A stretch of 64,000 nt of DNA from Paenibacillus sp. 1781tsa1 (GCF_024159265.1 NZ_JAMYWY010000001.1:4092001-4156000), one strand, 5' to 3'. Shown: positions 50,108 through 57,487, counted from the first letter of the stretch. Notes: generated from the letters alone by a model not told the origin. A program made the numbers and translations.

Positions 50108-50306
50108 CATTATCTTTTAACCATTGAGATAAATCCAATTTTGTTTTAACAACTACATTATCTTTATTGTCATATATTCTATAACCATTGAACATGAAAT
50201 TACTCAACTCATGGGGATTGTCTGCTCCTAATTTTAAACATTTCCACGTCTCAATCTTAGATGTGATATCATAATCAATTAATTTCATTAGACTGTATCT
50301 CTTCAT
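50091..50306 (-). CDS. hypothetical protein, 71 aa
   Basis: Start at ATG 50306 (MKRYSLMKLIDYDITS) behind GAGGGG. Divergent from the Cro-like gene, so possibly under its control. Function unknown. Confidence 0.6.
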   Translation of the reverse strand: MKRYSLMKLIDYDITSKIETWKCLKLGADNPHELSNFMFNGYRIYDNKDNVVVKTKLDLSQWLKDNVKSQK

Positions 50307-50400
50307 GAATACCCCTCTTGTTGTGTGACTGAGAAAAATGATAGAATGAAATTTGATATAACTTCCTATTCTCAGGGAGTTTTTTGCTATGTTAATCAGG

Positions 50401-50419
50401 TGGAACGATTTTCGTTCCA
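50401..50419. promoter_or_regulatory. 19-bp palindromic operator
   Basis: TGGAACGA-TTT-TCGTTCCA, perfect dyad 35 bp upstream of the Cro-like gene start and between divergent genes. The GAAC/GTTC halves are 7 apart, not 4, so it is not a LexA box. Confidence 0.7.
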
Positions 50420-50453
50420 TTAACTATTTATATTATAAAAGGAGACTATTCAC

Positions 50454-50681
50454 ATGTCAAGTACAGATAAAAATTGGTGGTTTGAAATAAAATTACAATC
50501 TATATTAGACTCACGAAGAATTTCAAATAGAGAATTTTCTCGGCTTACAGGGATTAGACATTCTACTATTAACGATCTATGTAATAATGAAGTTAAATCA
50601 ATACCCTTAAAAAATCTAGCTATAATTTGTGAAGTATTAAATATCGTTGATCTAAATGAGCTCATAAAAGTACATAAGTAA
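50454..50681 (+). CDS. Cro/C1-type HTH regulator, 75 aa
   Basis: IKLQSILDSRRISNREFSRL then GIRHSTINDLCNNEVKSI is a classical XRE helix-turn-helix; little else is present, as in Cro. AAAGGAG RBS and TATATTATAA -10 region next to the 50401 palindrome suggest autoregulation. SPbeta YopO is a similar small XRE protein in the same neighbourhood. Confidence 0.85.
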   Translation: MSSTDKNWWFEIKLQSILDSRRISNREFSRLTGIRHSTINDLCNNEVKSIPLKNLAIICEVLNIVDLNELIKVHK

Positions 50682-50692
50682 CATAAAGAGTT

Positions 50693-51064
50693 TTAAAGCA
50701 TCTGAAGCGAAACTGCCAAAGCGCTCTTAATTGGCGCATGAAATTTCTCAGATAAACTAGCAATTTTGAAATCTAATTGATCTTTAGATATTGTCATGAT
50801 TTGCTCCAACAATATAATGCTATCATCATATAGACCTACTTCTTCTGCACCAACTTTAACATGTGTGGGCATTGGCTTTTTTACTTTACTTGTTACTGGC
50901 GCAACAATTACTACTGGACTATATTTGTTGCCCCTATCATTTCCCAATACAACCACTGGTCTCTCACCGCTTTGAACACTGCCTCGATTACTTCCTAAGT
51001 TTGCATTCCACATATCAAGTCTTTTAACTTCTTTATTCATCACTCGATCCATAGCAACTGCCAT
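50693..51064 (-). CDS. MazF/PemK-type endoribonuclease toxin
   Basis: Start at ATG 51064, GGAG 9 nt upstream; 123 aa. GSVQSGERPVVVLGNDRGNK, VVIVAPVTSKVKKPMPTHV and DSIILLEQIMTISKDQL are the MazF/PemK barrel blocks, including the Arg-Pro...Asn-Asp and Thr-Ser catalytic positions. The usual upstream antitoxin gene is missing: the next 200 nt are noncoding with a LexA box. It converges with the Cro-like gene (12-nt gap). Confidence 0.85.
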   Translation of the reverse strand: MAVAMDRVMNKEVKRLDMWNANLGSNRGSVQSGERPVVVLGNDRGNKYSPVVIVAPVTSKVKKPMPTHVKVGAEEVGLYDDSIILLEQIMTISKDQLDFKIASLSEKFHAPIKSALAVSLQML

Positions 51065-51168
51065 GTCATCACGCTCCAAATTTAATTTATTTATTTTTAT
51101 TCTTTTATTATTTTATTTATCATCTGTATATTCATTATTATAATCGCAATCACTTCATATAACAATAG

Positions 51169-51182
51169 AGAACGTTTGTTCT
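51169..51182. promoter_or_regulatory. LexA box
   Basis: AGAACGTTTGTTCT fits GAAC-N4-GTTC. Lies between the divergent MazF-like and RsfA-like genes, 105 nt from the former and 103 nt from the latter start. Confidence 0.85.
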
Positions 51183-51210
51183 GTCAAGCATAATTAGTAG
51201 GGGGGTAAAA
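51182..51210 (+). repeat. 29-bp element, copy A
   Basis: Begins TGTCAAGCAT and contains TTAGTAGGGGGGT; directly abuts the LexA box and lies 75 nt upstream of the RsfA-like start. Differs from copy B at three positions. Confidence 0.8.
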
Positions 51211-51235
51211 TATTTCCAAATGAAGGTATAAACAA

Positions 51236-51262
51236 TTGACAAATAGGATATATTTGTAATTA
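51236..51262 (+). promoter_or_regulatory. possible promoter of the RsfA-like gene
   Basis: TTGACA (51236-51241) with TAATTA (51257-51262), a short 15-nt spacer. Confidence 0.4.
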
Positions 51263-51284
51263 AAAGGTAAGCAGAGGTGGATTT

Positions 51285-51770
51285 ATGGAAAGAAAAGACA
51301 ACTGGACCAAAGAGGAAGATCTATTACTATCTACAATTATATTAACCAAAATTTCTAAGGGAGAAACACAATTAAGTGGATTTACTGATGTAGGGTTGAA
51401 ACTTAATCGTACAGCAGCAGCGTGCGGATTTAGATGGAACAGTACAATCCGTCATATTTACAAAAAAGAAATTTTAAAGGCCAAACTCACTAAGCTTAGA
51501 AACAAACAATCTCCCTCGCAACCCCCGAAGAAGTATCGAGACATTGAGGATATTATTACTTATATTCAACAAGTGCATAATGACCTACTCGCCATAGAAT
51601 CGCAGATAGAGGTGTATCGTACGAAGATACGCCTTGTATCATTAGAAATAGATTCTAGGCGTTCAGAAAGGACGCTGGACGCGTTACAGAACCAAGAAGC
51701 ACTTACACTGTTACTTGCAAAAGCCGCTGAATTGGGGCTATTCGAACATAACAAAAAACCCGCCATTTAA
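51285..51770 (+). CDS. RsfA-like Myb/SANT transcription factor
   Basis: 161 aa. DNWTKEEDLLLSTIILTKIS and RTAAACGFRWNSTIRHIYKK form the SANT-like DNA-binding domain of the RsfA/YlbO family, prespore-specific regulators in Bacillus; a C-terminal coiled coil (DLLAIESQIEVYRTKIRLVS) follows. RBS AGGTGG. Under a promoter next to a LexA box it may act as a phage gene activator after induction. Confidence 0.8.
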   Translation: MERKDNWTKEEDLLLSTIILTKISKGETQLSGFTDVGLKLNRTAAACGFRWNSTIRHIYKKEILKAKLTKLRNKQSPSQPPKKYRDIEDIITYIQQVHNDLLAIESQIEVYRTKIRLVSLEIDSRRSERTLDALQNQEALTLLLAKAAELGLFEHNKKPAI

Positions 51771-51784
51771 TTGGTGGGTTTTAT
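51757..51784 (+). terminator. rho-independent terminator
   Basis: ACCCGCC/GGTGGGT stem (one G-T pair) with T-rich tail, spanning the RsfA-like stop codon. Confidence 0.75.
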
Positions 51785-51803
51785 TCTTGTCTCTATGTGA
51801 AAT

Positions 51804-52253
51804 CTACATTTTATCAAATTTATTATCTCTTCGATAGGAATCCATGGAAAAGTCCTTAAAAGCATCGTATTCATTTTTCAAATCCTGTTCAACATACTGT
51901 TCTCCAATACGCCATGCATTCTTTTCCAATACCTCAGAGTATCCTTCGTTATAGAAATAAAAACTGTTTTTATTATAGTCCAAAATATGCCCAACTTCAT
52001 GCGCTATTAAAATTTTAATGAAATTTTCAATAGTAGACACACCAGCCTGTGAAGCGAACTCGGGGTCATTAAAGATACTAGTTATTTCACGGGGATCGAA
52101 AACTATTTTTTTTGAACGTGCATCCGCCTCCATCTGATAACCCTTTTTTAATTTTTCTTCACTGCTTCCTACTTCGAAACCATGCTTCTCGTTGAAATCC
52201 CTCAGATATCTTCCAACTAATTTACGTACTTCGCCAACATGAGTGGTTTTCAT
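51804..52253 (-). CDS. putative zinc metallopeptidase
   Basis: 149 aa. ILIAHEVGHILDYN contains HExGH with an Asp four residues on, plus a downstream NEGYSEVLEKNAWRIGEQY with a possible third ligand Glu. Such small gluzincin-like proteins in phages cleave repressors (ImmA) or act on other targets. No HTH partner is adjacent, except that the Cro-like gene lies 1.1 kb away. Confidence 0.7.
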   Translation of the reverse strand: MKTTHVGEVRKLVGRYLRDFNEKHGFEVGSSEEKLKKGYQMEADARSKKIVFDPREITSIFNDPEFASQAGVSTIENFIKILIAHEVGHILDYNKNSFYFYNEGYSEVLEKNAWRIGEQYVEQDLKNEYDAFKDFSMDSYRRDNKFDKM

Positions 52254-52315
52254 TCTATACCTCCAATAAAACTGTGATTAAGTCTTTGCTGTAAAATCTG
52301 CATTTTTAAAAGCGA

Positions 52316-52507
52316 TCACTGATTAAGACTTACTGGAGACAGGAAAGGAACTCCCTTGATATTTTTAACTTTATAGTCAACTAAAATATATCCACCTGTT
52401 CTCATTAACCCTACTGTCTTTTTTAATCGAACAAATTGCTCCCCATTTTTATAATAGATCTCTCCACCATTGAACCAGACATAAATTTTCAAAAATAAAT
52501 TCATCAT
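52316..52507 (-). CDS. hypothetical protein, 63 aa
   Basis: Basic, strand-rich (GEIYYKNGEQFVRLKKTVGL). AGGAG RBS. Function unknown. Confidence 0.6.
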   Translation of the reverse strand: MMNLFLKIYVWFNGGEIYYKNGEQFVRLKKTVGLMRTGGYILVDYKVKNIKGVPFLSPVSLNQ

Positions 52508-52555
52508 TAGAGTACACTCCTCTTTTTTTTACTCTATGTAAATCTTGTATCTCAC

Positions 52556-52855
52556 TTAGAAATTTTCATGTACGCTGCTAGCACTTGCAAGATTATACAA
52601 TGAAACTCTCCCCACCCTGTTATTATCAACATATCTTACTTTAGCTTTCGATGGGAATCCAGATCTATCTTCAATAAATTCGATTACTGTACAAACCTTA
52701 TTTAACATGTTCTGTTGTTTGCTGTATAGAGGCCCTACAATATTGTATATGTTTCCTAAGTTTATTTCAGTAATCCTCTTGGTGGAAGGTTTGTTGTCAT
52801 CATGTACAACGCTTACTCTGTATCCACTCACAATATCCTCAATATGAATGTTCAC
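52556..52855 (-). CDS. SH3-like small protein, 99 aa
   Basis: GTG start at 52855 because GGAGG lies 7 nt upstream, inside the longer frame. Strand-rich with a C-terminal KAKVRYVDNNRVGRVSLYNL resembling small SH3-like barrels. Function unknown. Confidence 0.55.
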   Translation of the reverse strand: MNIHIEDIVSGYRVSVVHDDNKPSTKRITEINLGNIYNIVGPLYSKQQNMLNKVCTVIEFIEDRSGFPSKAKVRYVDNNRVGRVSLYNLASASSVHENF

Positions 52856-52882
52856 ATTCAGACCTCCAAACAAATATACTCA

Positions 52883-52900
52883 ATGAAACATGCCTTTTAC
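52883..52900 (-). repeat. 18-bp intergenic dyad element
   Basis: GTAAAAGGCATGTTTCAT, between the membrane-protein gene and the SH3-like gene. Confidence 0.7.
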
Positions 52901-52907
52901 AGTAATT

Positions 52908-53108
52908 TTATTTTCGTTTGTTTCTCCATTTCTCCCACAAATCCCTCGCAACAGGATTATGAAAACAGGTTATATACCACGATAGCGCAACAATGAAAGG
53001 GAAGATGACACTAACCCCCCAATCAATGAAAAACATCGTTAGAACGACTGGTATTGAGGCTAAAGAAGCGCAGAATTGCAACAGTAATAGTATGTACCTT
53101 ATATCCAC
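52908..53108 (-). CDS. two-pass membrane protein, 66 aa
   Basis: GTG start at 53108 behind GGAGGGGGAG. Membrane segments at about 5-24 and 29-49, then HNPVARDLWEKWRNKRK. Function unknown. Confidence 0.65.
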   Translation of the reverse strand: MDIRYILLLLQFCASLASIPVVLTMFFIDWGVSVIFPFIVALSWYITCFHNPVARDLWEKWRNKRK

Positions 53109-53123
53109 ATTGCTCCCCCTCCT

Positions 53124-53141
53124 GTGAAACACATCTTTTAC
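53124..53141 (-). repeat. 18-bp intergenic dyad element
   Basis: GTAAAAGATGTGTTTCAC; includes the stop of the 53138-53491 gene. Confidence 0.7.
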
Positions 53142-53491
53142 TTTAAATCGTAGGTATTCAAAATAAACTTCACATCATCTGTGGACATTGAAATGTTTTT
53201 GCTAGTGCCCCCACTCCAGTCTCCGTCATTAGCCATAATTACAACTATTCCAGTAAGCTGCCTGTCTCCTACAGTGATGTTGGGTCTTTTATCTTCACTT
53301 GCTGCCGCTGGTACTGATTGAGCGCTCAAATTTGTTCCTTTAATTGACGAACCTAGAGGATAACTCCCTATAATTTCAGAAAGACTACCCATTCTATTCT
53401 CCATCCACCTAACATCAAACCCTAGGTCTGGATCTAGAACCATGACTCTAAGCTTCTCGTACTCGTGCCTTTTCTTCTTTTTGAAGATCAT
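53138..53491 (-). CDS. hypothetical protein, 117 aa
   Basis: Basic start (MIFKKKKRHEYEKLRVMVLD) and a central low-complexity part (NLSAQSVPAAASEDKRPNIT); C-terminal TGIVVIMANDGDWSGG. Function unknown. Confidence 0.6.
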   Translation of the reverse strand: MIFKKKKRHEYEKLRVMVLDPDLGFDVRWMENRMGSLSEIIGSYPLGSSIKGTNLSAQSVPAAASEDKRPNITVGDRQLTGIVVIMANDGDWSGGTSKNISMSTDDVKFILNTYDLK

Positions 53492-53529
53492 TCTCGTTTC
53501 CCTCTCAATTCCGTAAAATAGCCATTTGA

Positions 53530-54345
53530 TTAAGACTTTTGAACCTCATTGAGCAACTCCCGCACGACATCAAGATGTTCTTCGCTCATAATTCTTCCAC
53601 CAGTATTCAACATAAGGAAGTATCTTAATTTTTGTTCTCTGTCCAGATTACGTGTTTCAGCAGAGCTAATTGCATACCTTCTAAAATGCAACTGATCTCT
53701 TGGAGACATATCTTTAAAATACAATCCTTTATACTTGAATCTACTTTCATAGAAATCCAAAATAGCTCTGAGGCGTTGCTTCCCGTCAAGTATCTCATAT
53801 GAGTACTTGCGACCATTCGCTTCCCACTCTTCATCAGAGAGATGAATAAATGCAAACTTGCCGATATCCACATTATTAAAAATCGCATCAATTAGTTTAA
53901 CTTTATCGCTTTCATTCCATACATAATTCCGTTGATATTCTGGATCAAAGTCAACGCCAAAATAATATGCCTTATGGAATAGCGATTCTAGTCCCATCTG
54001 AGAGTAGCTGAGTCTAATGTCTTCATTTTTTACATGCGAGTCTCTGTTGGAGTTCAACTTTCTGATTTCAGTCCACAACCAGTAACCTTTTTGATTTTCA
54101 TTTCTGATAGGATTTCCATAATTGGTTTTGACGGAAGTATACCCAAGTTCAACAATTTTTCCTTCATGGAGATTAGCTAAGACAACTACGTCCTCCAATG
54201 CTCCTAATGATACTGGTTCACCTATTTCAAAGATATAGGTTGGTTCAGAGATAAGATGTAGTTTTTCCTCTAGTTCTTTCAAGGCTCTTTCGTGTGCTGC
54301 TTGAGCCAACTCTTCTTGGTTTACCTCGTTTTTCCTTTTTGCCAT
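53530..54345 (-). CDS. DUF262 (ParB/Srx-fold) protein
   Basis: 271 aa from ATG 54345 (MAKRKNEVNQEELAQ), GAGGG 7 nt upstream. DFDPEYQRNYVWNESDKVKL and YEILDGKQRLRAILDFYESR are the Tyr-Gln-Arg...Val-Trp and Asp-Gly-x-Gln-Arg-Leu motifs of DUF262, the NTP-dependent fold of GmrS/GmrSD-type restriction enzymes. No GmrD (DUF1524 nuclease) half is fused, so the activity here is uncertain. Confidence 0.8.
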   Translation of the reverse strand: MAKRKNEVNQEELAQAAHERALKELEEKLHLISEPTYIFEIGEPVSLGALEDVVVLANLHEGKIVELGYTSVKTNYGNPIRNENQKGYWLWTEIRKLNSNRDSHVKNEDIRLSYSQMGLESLFHKAYYFGVDFDPEYQRNYVWNESDKVKLIDAIFNNVDIGKFAFIHLSDEEWEANGRKYSYEILDGKQRLRAILDFYESRFKYKGLYFKDMSPRDQLHFRRYAISSAETRNLDREQKLRYFLMLNTGGRIMSEEHLDVVRELLNEVQKS

Positions 54346-54596
54346 TATGTATCCCTCGCTTCTAATAAATTTGCTATCCATTGAATCGAAAACTCCCTTG
54401 CTTTCTCAAGTCCATCAAAAAGCAATTTAGAGGAGTGAACGATACTTCTTTTATATTTAATTGTGACCCTATATCCTTTACCATATTTGTCTATATCACG
54501 ATACGGAAACCCTATCTCAACCACATGTCCTTTAAATCTCCCCTGCCAAACATCAAAATCATCCCAAGGATTTCTGTTCAGAGCCCTCAATTTCAT
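54345..54596 (-). CDS. hypothetical protein, 83 aa
   Basis: WDDFDVWQGRFKGHVVEIGF and a strand pair; ends in TAATG overlap with the DUF262 gene, so it is co-translated with it. Function unknown. Confidence 0.65.
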   Translation of the reverse strand: MKLRALNRNPWDDFDVWQGRFKGHVVEIGFPYRDIDKYGKGYRVTIKYKRSIVHSSKLLFDGLEKAREFSIQWIANLLEARDT

Positions 54597-54632
54597 CGCT
54601 ACTCACATCCCTATAAAACAGTCATTTTATCT

Positions 54633-54908
54633 TCATTCCAATTTTGATTTTATTTCATCTTTGAACTCTGTTGTAATCTTGTTCCCATCAATTTTATATG
54701 TAATGCCGTTATCATGAGGAAGCCATTGCTGGATCTCTTCGAATATACTATCAGATACAAATACTCTTACATCGCCAGTAAAAGCTGGGCAGCGTTGATA
54801 GAATTCTTTGCCGCGTTCAATGACAAGAGTCTGAGGTTTGCCCGTTAGAACATGCTCTTGCCATTCTAGAATCGATTGTGATTCATTAGTAAGATCAGAC
54901 CATCTCAT
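54633..54908 (-). CDS. hypothetical protein, 91 aa
   Basis: Mixed alpha/beta with YKIDGNKITTEFKDEIKSKL at the end. AAAGGAG RBS. Function unknown. Confidence 0.6.
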   Translation of the reverse strand: MRWSDLTNESQSILEWQEHVLTGKPQTLVIERGKEFYQRCPAFTGDVRVFVSDSIFEEIQQWLPHDNGITYKIDGNKITTEFKDEIKSKLE

Positions 54909-54952
54909 TTTATATTTTCTCCTTTCATATAAAATAGTTATTTTAAGTTGAT

Positions 54953-55174
54953 TTAAAATAGACTTTCAATGATGTTAATGATGTTCCTCCAAAAGGAGAA
55001 CAGCAAGATGAATCCTGTAGCAATCGAAATTATTACAGAAAGTAGAATTGGATGCCTTTGAGCAAACGAACTGGGCTTAGGATCGCTCTTATCATTTTCA
55101 TTCATATTCAAATTAACTTGTTTGCCAATCGAAGAATTTTTAATTTTATTGTTGTCACCAATCTTTATATTCAT
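54953..55174 (-). CDS. GDNN-motif single-pass membrane protein
   Basis: 73 aa: IGDNNKIKNSSIGKQ at residues 5-19, a hydrophilic linker, then a membrane segment (PILLSVIISIATGFILLF). The GDNN-x-x-KNS-x-IG motif is the same as at the C-terminus of the AbiTii protein encoded 3 nt upstream. I read the pair as one functional unit with the motif as the contact between them and this protein as the membrane component. Confidence 0.75.
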   Translation of the reverse strand: MNIKIGDNNKIKNSSIGKQVNLNMNENDKSDPKPSSFAQRHPILLSVIISIATGFILLFSFWRNIINIIESLF

Positions 55175-55177
55175 CTT

Positions 55178-55855
55178 CTATTCCCTCCCAGACATCTTAC
55201 CAATACGCGAATTCTTCACATGATTGTTATCGCCAATATCTATTGATCCCTCATATATAATTTGACCAATAATATTAACGATAATCTCTTTAGCTTCATC
55301 GTTCTGAATTTGAGATTTAATGTCCAATTCATCTAAATCCGTAAATCTTTTTTCAAGCTCCATGATCACGTCTAGTAATTTTGTCTTAACTTTCAATACT
55401 ATGTCGGTTAATTGATTATGAGGAATGACAATATTCATGCTAGCAATTTGTAAATGTGGTTTTGAAATATAGTGACATTCGTATGTGGGTATTTGTTTCC
55501 CATACTTTCCCTGTTTGTCGGAATTCAATATGGACTGTAAAGTTGACACACTATCTCGTAAATATATAGTAATTATCTCTTCTATTTCCTCCAGTGTTAA
55601 GAGTGACTCGATTGGAACTTGTGAATTGGTATATTTTGCTCTGCCATTAACAATAAAAGTGCCCGTGGGAACTCCAGTCAACATTCTGTATTTAGGAAGA
55701 TTATCTTCTTCTCCAAACCCTTCTAATTCTCCATTAACCCACTCCATAATCCATTCATTTTCTAGGTCTGAAAGAATAATTTTCAATCTTAGAAGTATAT
55801 TTTCCAAAGTTATAGAGCCGCTAACTAGATCTTTTAAGAGTTGACTTCTGCTCAT
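55178..55855 (-). CDS. AbiTii-domain protein with C-terminal GDNN motif
   Basis: 225 aa. Residues 1-65 match the AbiTii domain (SRSQLLKDLVSGSITLENIL, EWIMEWVNGELEGFGEEDNL), found in abortive-infection and other defence proteins. A 120-residue middle region is followed by SIDIGDNNHVKNSRIGK, the motif shared with the next gene. Own promoter (55981-56009) under the phage AT-rich box. Likely an anti-phage or superinfection system carried by the prophage. Confidence 0.8.
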   Translation of the reverse strand: MSRSQLLKDLVSGSITLENILLRLKIILSDLENEWIMEWVNGELEGFGEEDNLPKYRMLTGVPTGTFIVNGRAKYTNSQVPIESLLTLEEIEEIITIYLRDSVSTLQSILNSDKQGKYGKQIPTYECHYISKPHLQIASMNIVIPHNQLTDIVLKVKTKLLDVIMELEKRFTDLDELDIKSQIQNDEAKEIIVNIIGQIIYEGSIDIGDNNHVKNSRIGKMSGRE

Positions 55856-55877
55856 TGCTGTATCCTCCTCAATTCTG

Positions 55878-55895
55878 ATGAAATAAACCTTTCAC
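55878..55895 (-). repeat. 18-bp intergenic dyad element
   Basis: GTGAAAGGTTTATTTCAT in the leader of the AbiTii gene. Confidence 0.65.
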
Positions 55896-55980
55896 AATCA
55901 TATGTATGTCATAATTATATAGTAGTAAACTTTAACAGTACACTGTTGCTTCATCCAATACATCGTAACTTGATAATGAA

Positions 55981-56026
55981 ATTATATCACATAGTATTTT
56001 ACAATACAATATTTATTTTTATACTT
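55981..56026 (-). promoter_or_regulatory. AbiTii promoter with AAGTATAAAAATAAATA box
   Basis: TTGTAT (56004-56009), 17-nt spacer, TATAAT (55981-55986); the box abuts the -35 (56010-56026). Confidence 0.75.
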
Positions 56027-56052
56027 AAAAGGAGCGATATATAGTCGCTCCT
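56026..56052 (-). terminator. terminator before the AbiTii promoter
   Basis: AGGAGCGA/TCGCTCCT 8-bp stem, 7-nt loop, followed by TTTT on the minus strand. It isolates the AbiTii unit from the operon upstream. Confidence 0.75.
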
Positions 56053-56059
56053 CATTAGT

Positions 56060-56167
56060 TTACTTTGTATTATATTTCTCTGCTGCCTCTTTTAATTTAA
56101 CCCAATTCCCACTATGACTCAGCACTCTCAATGTACCATCTGAAAATAGTTTACCATGTTTAAACAT
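56060..56167 (-). CDS. hypothetical protein, 35 aa
   Basis: MFKHGKLFSDGTLRVLSHSG then a basic helix. AGGAG 10 nt before ATG 56167, overlapping the end of the preceding gene by 8 nt. Function unknown. Confidence 0.5.
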   Translation of the reverse strand: MFKHGKLFSDGTLRVLSHSGNWVKLKEAAEKYNTK

Positions 56168-56342
56168 TATAATAATGCTCCTTTCCAGTTTCCTTTACAA
56201 TAACGTTAATGTGCTCTTTCAATTGAGATGTAAGGGCATATACGCGATCCATTAAAACGTAAGCCATTGTGTTCTGGCAGCGGCCTTGTTCTTCAATAGA
56301 TTCGATAACAGTTCCGTTAGCAATCAAGTTGTATGTATTCAT
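56160..56342 (-). CDS. hypothetical protein, 60 aa
   Basis: Begins MNTYNLIANGTVIESIEEQG; helix in the middle. GAGGAAA RBS. Function unknown. Confidence 0.6.
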   Translation of the reverse strand: MNTYNLIANGTVIESIEEQGRCQNTMAYVLMDRVYALTSQLKEHINVIVKETGKEHYYNV

Positions 56343-56366
56343 TTATAATTTCCTCTTTTCGTATTT

Positions 56367-56456
56367 TTATTGTTTATTATTTTCTCGATATTGCCTTTGG
56401 AGACTCATCCCGACCCCAAGAAGGATGATTAAAACAAGTATATAAACCCATACCAT
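56367..56456 (-). CDS. single-pass membrane microprotein, 29 aa
   Basis: MVWVYILVLIILLGVGMSLQ then a charged tail. AGAGGTG 8 nt before ATG 56456. Confidence 0.5.
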   Translation of the reverse strand: MVWVYILVLIILLGVGMSLQRQYRENNKQ

Positions 56457-56493
56457 CTTACACACCTCTTTTTTAAAAAATCAAATACTTCTT

Positions 56494-56802
56494 TTATTCC
56501 AGTCTTACACCTTTTGATATCTTTTCTTTAACGATATTTATTTTATCACTTATAAAAGTATCAAGTGCCTCTAATGCTTGCAAGAATCCTCCATCGTTTA
56601 AGAATTCCTCTTCAAACAATACCAAAGCCCATCTATTAAATGTCTCTGGAAAGTCAGCTCTTAAACAATACTGAAAGCCTGTCCTGTGATTGGGCTCTAT
56701 TAGTTGAATATATAATTCACTACTCTTTAAAACGGTAATACCGTGTCTTGTCCATTCCTCTCTCAGGTTGAACCTCGATGACAAGATCTTAAGGTAATCC
56801 AT
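56494..56802 (-). CDS. hypothetical protein, 102 aa
   Basis: Alpha/beta with HGITVLKSSELYIQLIEPNH and a helical end. GGGAGG RBS. Function unknown. Confidence 0.6.
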   Translation of the reverse strand: MDYLKILSSRFNLREEWTRHGITVLKSSELYIQLIEPNHRTGFQYCLRADFPETFNRWALVLFEEEFLNDGGFLQALEALDTFISDKINIVKEKISKGVRLE

Positions 56803-56834
56803 TCATTCCCTCCTTTCTTAATCAAAGAATCCTT

Positions 56835-57053
56835 TTACCATCTTTCCATTCTTACAGTCCCACACTTAGGACAGGCGTATAAATTGACTTCATTGAGCAG
56901 GGGGCCTCCGTAATTTGCTTCAGTTCTGATATGAACAGTGGTTTCAAGGTGTTGAAATGGCTTCGACCCTTCCTCGATGCATAGTTCTGTATCCCATGGC
57001 TTTGAGGGATTCTTATCACTATCATGAATATAATTGCAAGCATAGCATTTCAT
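56835..57053 (-). CDS. zinc-ribbon protein, 72 aa
   Basis: CYAC at the N-terminus and CPKC near the C-terminus around a His-containing acidic middle. Start at ATG 57053 (MKCYACNYIHDSDK), GAGGAG upstream. Confidence 0.65.
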   Translation of the reverse strand: MKCYACNYIHDSDKNPSKPWDTELCIEEGSKPFQHLETTVHIRTEANYGGPLLNEVNLYACPKCGTVRMERW

Positions 57054-57195
57054 AATTGTTCGTCTCCTCATAAAATAATCTTTTTATTATATTAGATGGT
57101 TAGTAACTAATTAAAACAATAAGTTTTGATCTTTTAAGGTTTCCGATATTCAAACAACAATGCTCATGCTATAATCCAAAAAAGGGGTGATATCT

Positions 57196-57264
57196 TTGGG
57201 ATTTTTTCTCGTTATTATAATTTTTGCCTTTTTATTAGGTTTTTTCAAAAAAAGAAATAAGTAA
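57196..57264 (+). CDS. single-pass membrane microprotein, 22 aa
   Basis: TTG start behind AAAGGGGTG; encodes MGFFLVIIIFAFLLGFF plus a KKRNK tail. TATAAT at 57170-57175. Very short, but a promoter, RBS and topology agree. Confidence 0.45.
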   Translation: MGFFLVIIIFAFLLGFFKKRNK

Positions 57265-57291
57265 TTTAACTCAATAAAATATTCATTTGAT

Positions 57292-57453
57292 TCAATCTTT
57301 TTCAAGTGGATCAATACGATTCTCATAACAATAAGTAATTACACAATCTTCCGTATCTTCTGTGTAGCAGATATACTTCCCGCCAAACTTATAATGGGAA
57401 TCTTCTTTTGTGTTAATTTCTTTTTGACACATATAGCATTGCTTTTTAGCCAT
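57292..57453 (-). CDS. cysteine-rich microprotein, 53 aa
   Basis: CYMC and two later Cys (CYTEDTEDC); a probable zinc site. GGGAG upstream of ATG 57453. Confidence 0.6.
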   Translation of the reverse strand: MAKKQCYMCQKEINTKEDSHYKFGGKYICYTEDTEDCVITYCYENRIDPLEKD

Positions 57454-57469
57454 CAATATCAACTCCCTT

Positions 57470-57487
57470 ATGAAAGGATCATTTCAT
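57470..57487 (-). repeat. 18-bp intergenic dyad element
   Basis: ATGAAATGATCCTTTCAT, overlapping the stop of the 57484-57624 gene; both half-sites read ATGAAA/TTTCAT. Confidence 0.6.

Noticed and set aside
50401..50419. LexA box
   Set aside because: GAAC and GTTC are 7 bases apart rather than 4.
53530..54345. Complete GmrSD-type restriction system
   Set aside because: Only the DUF262 half is present; no DUF1524 His-Asn-His nuclease motif in this protein or its neighbour.
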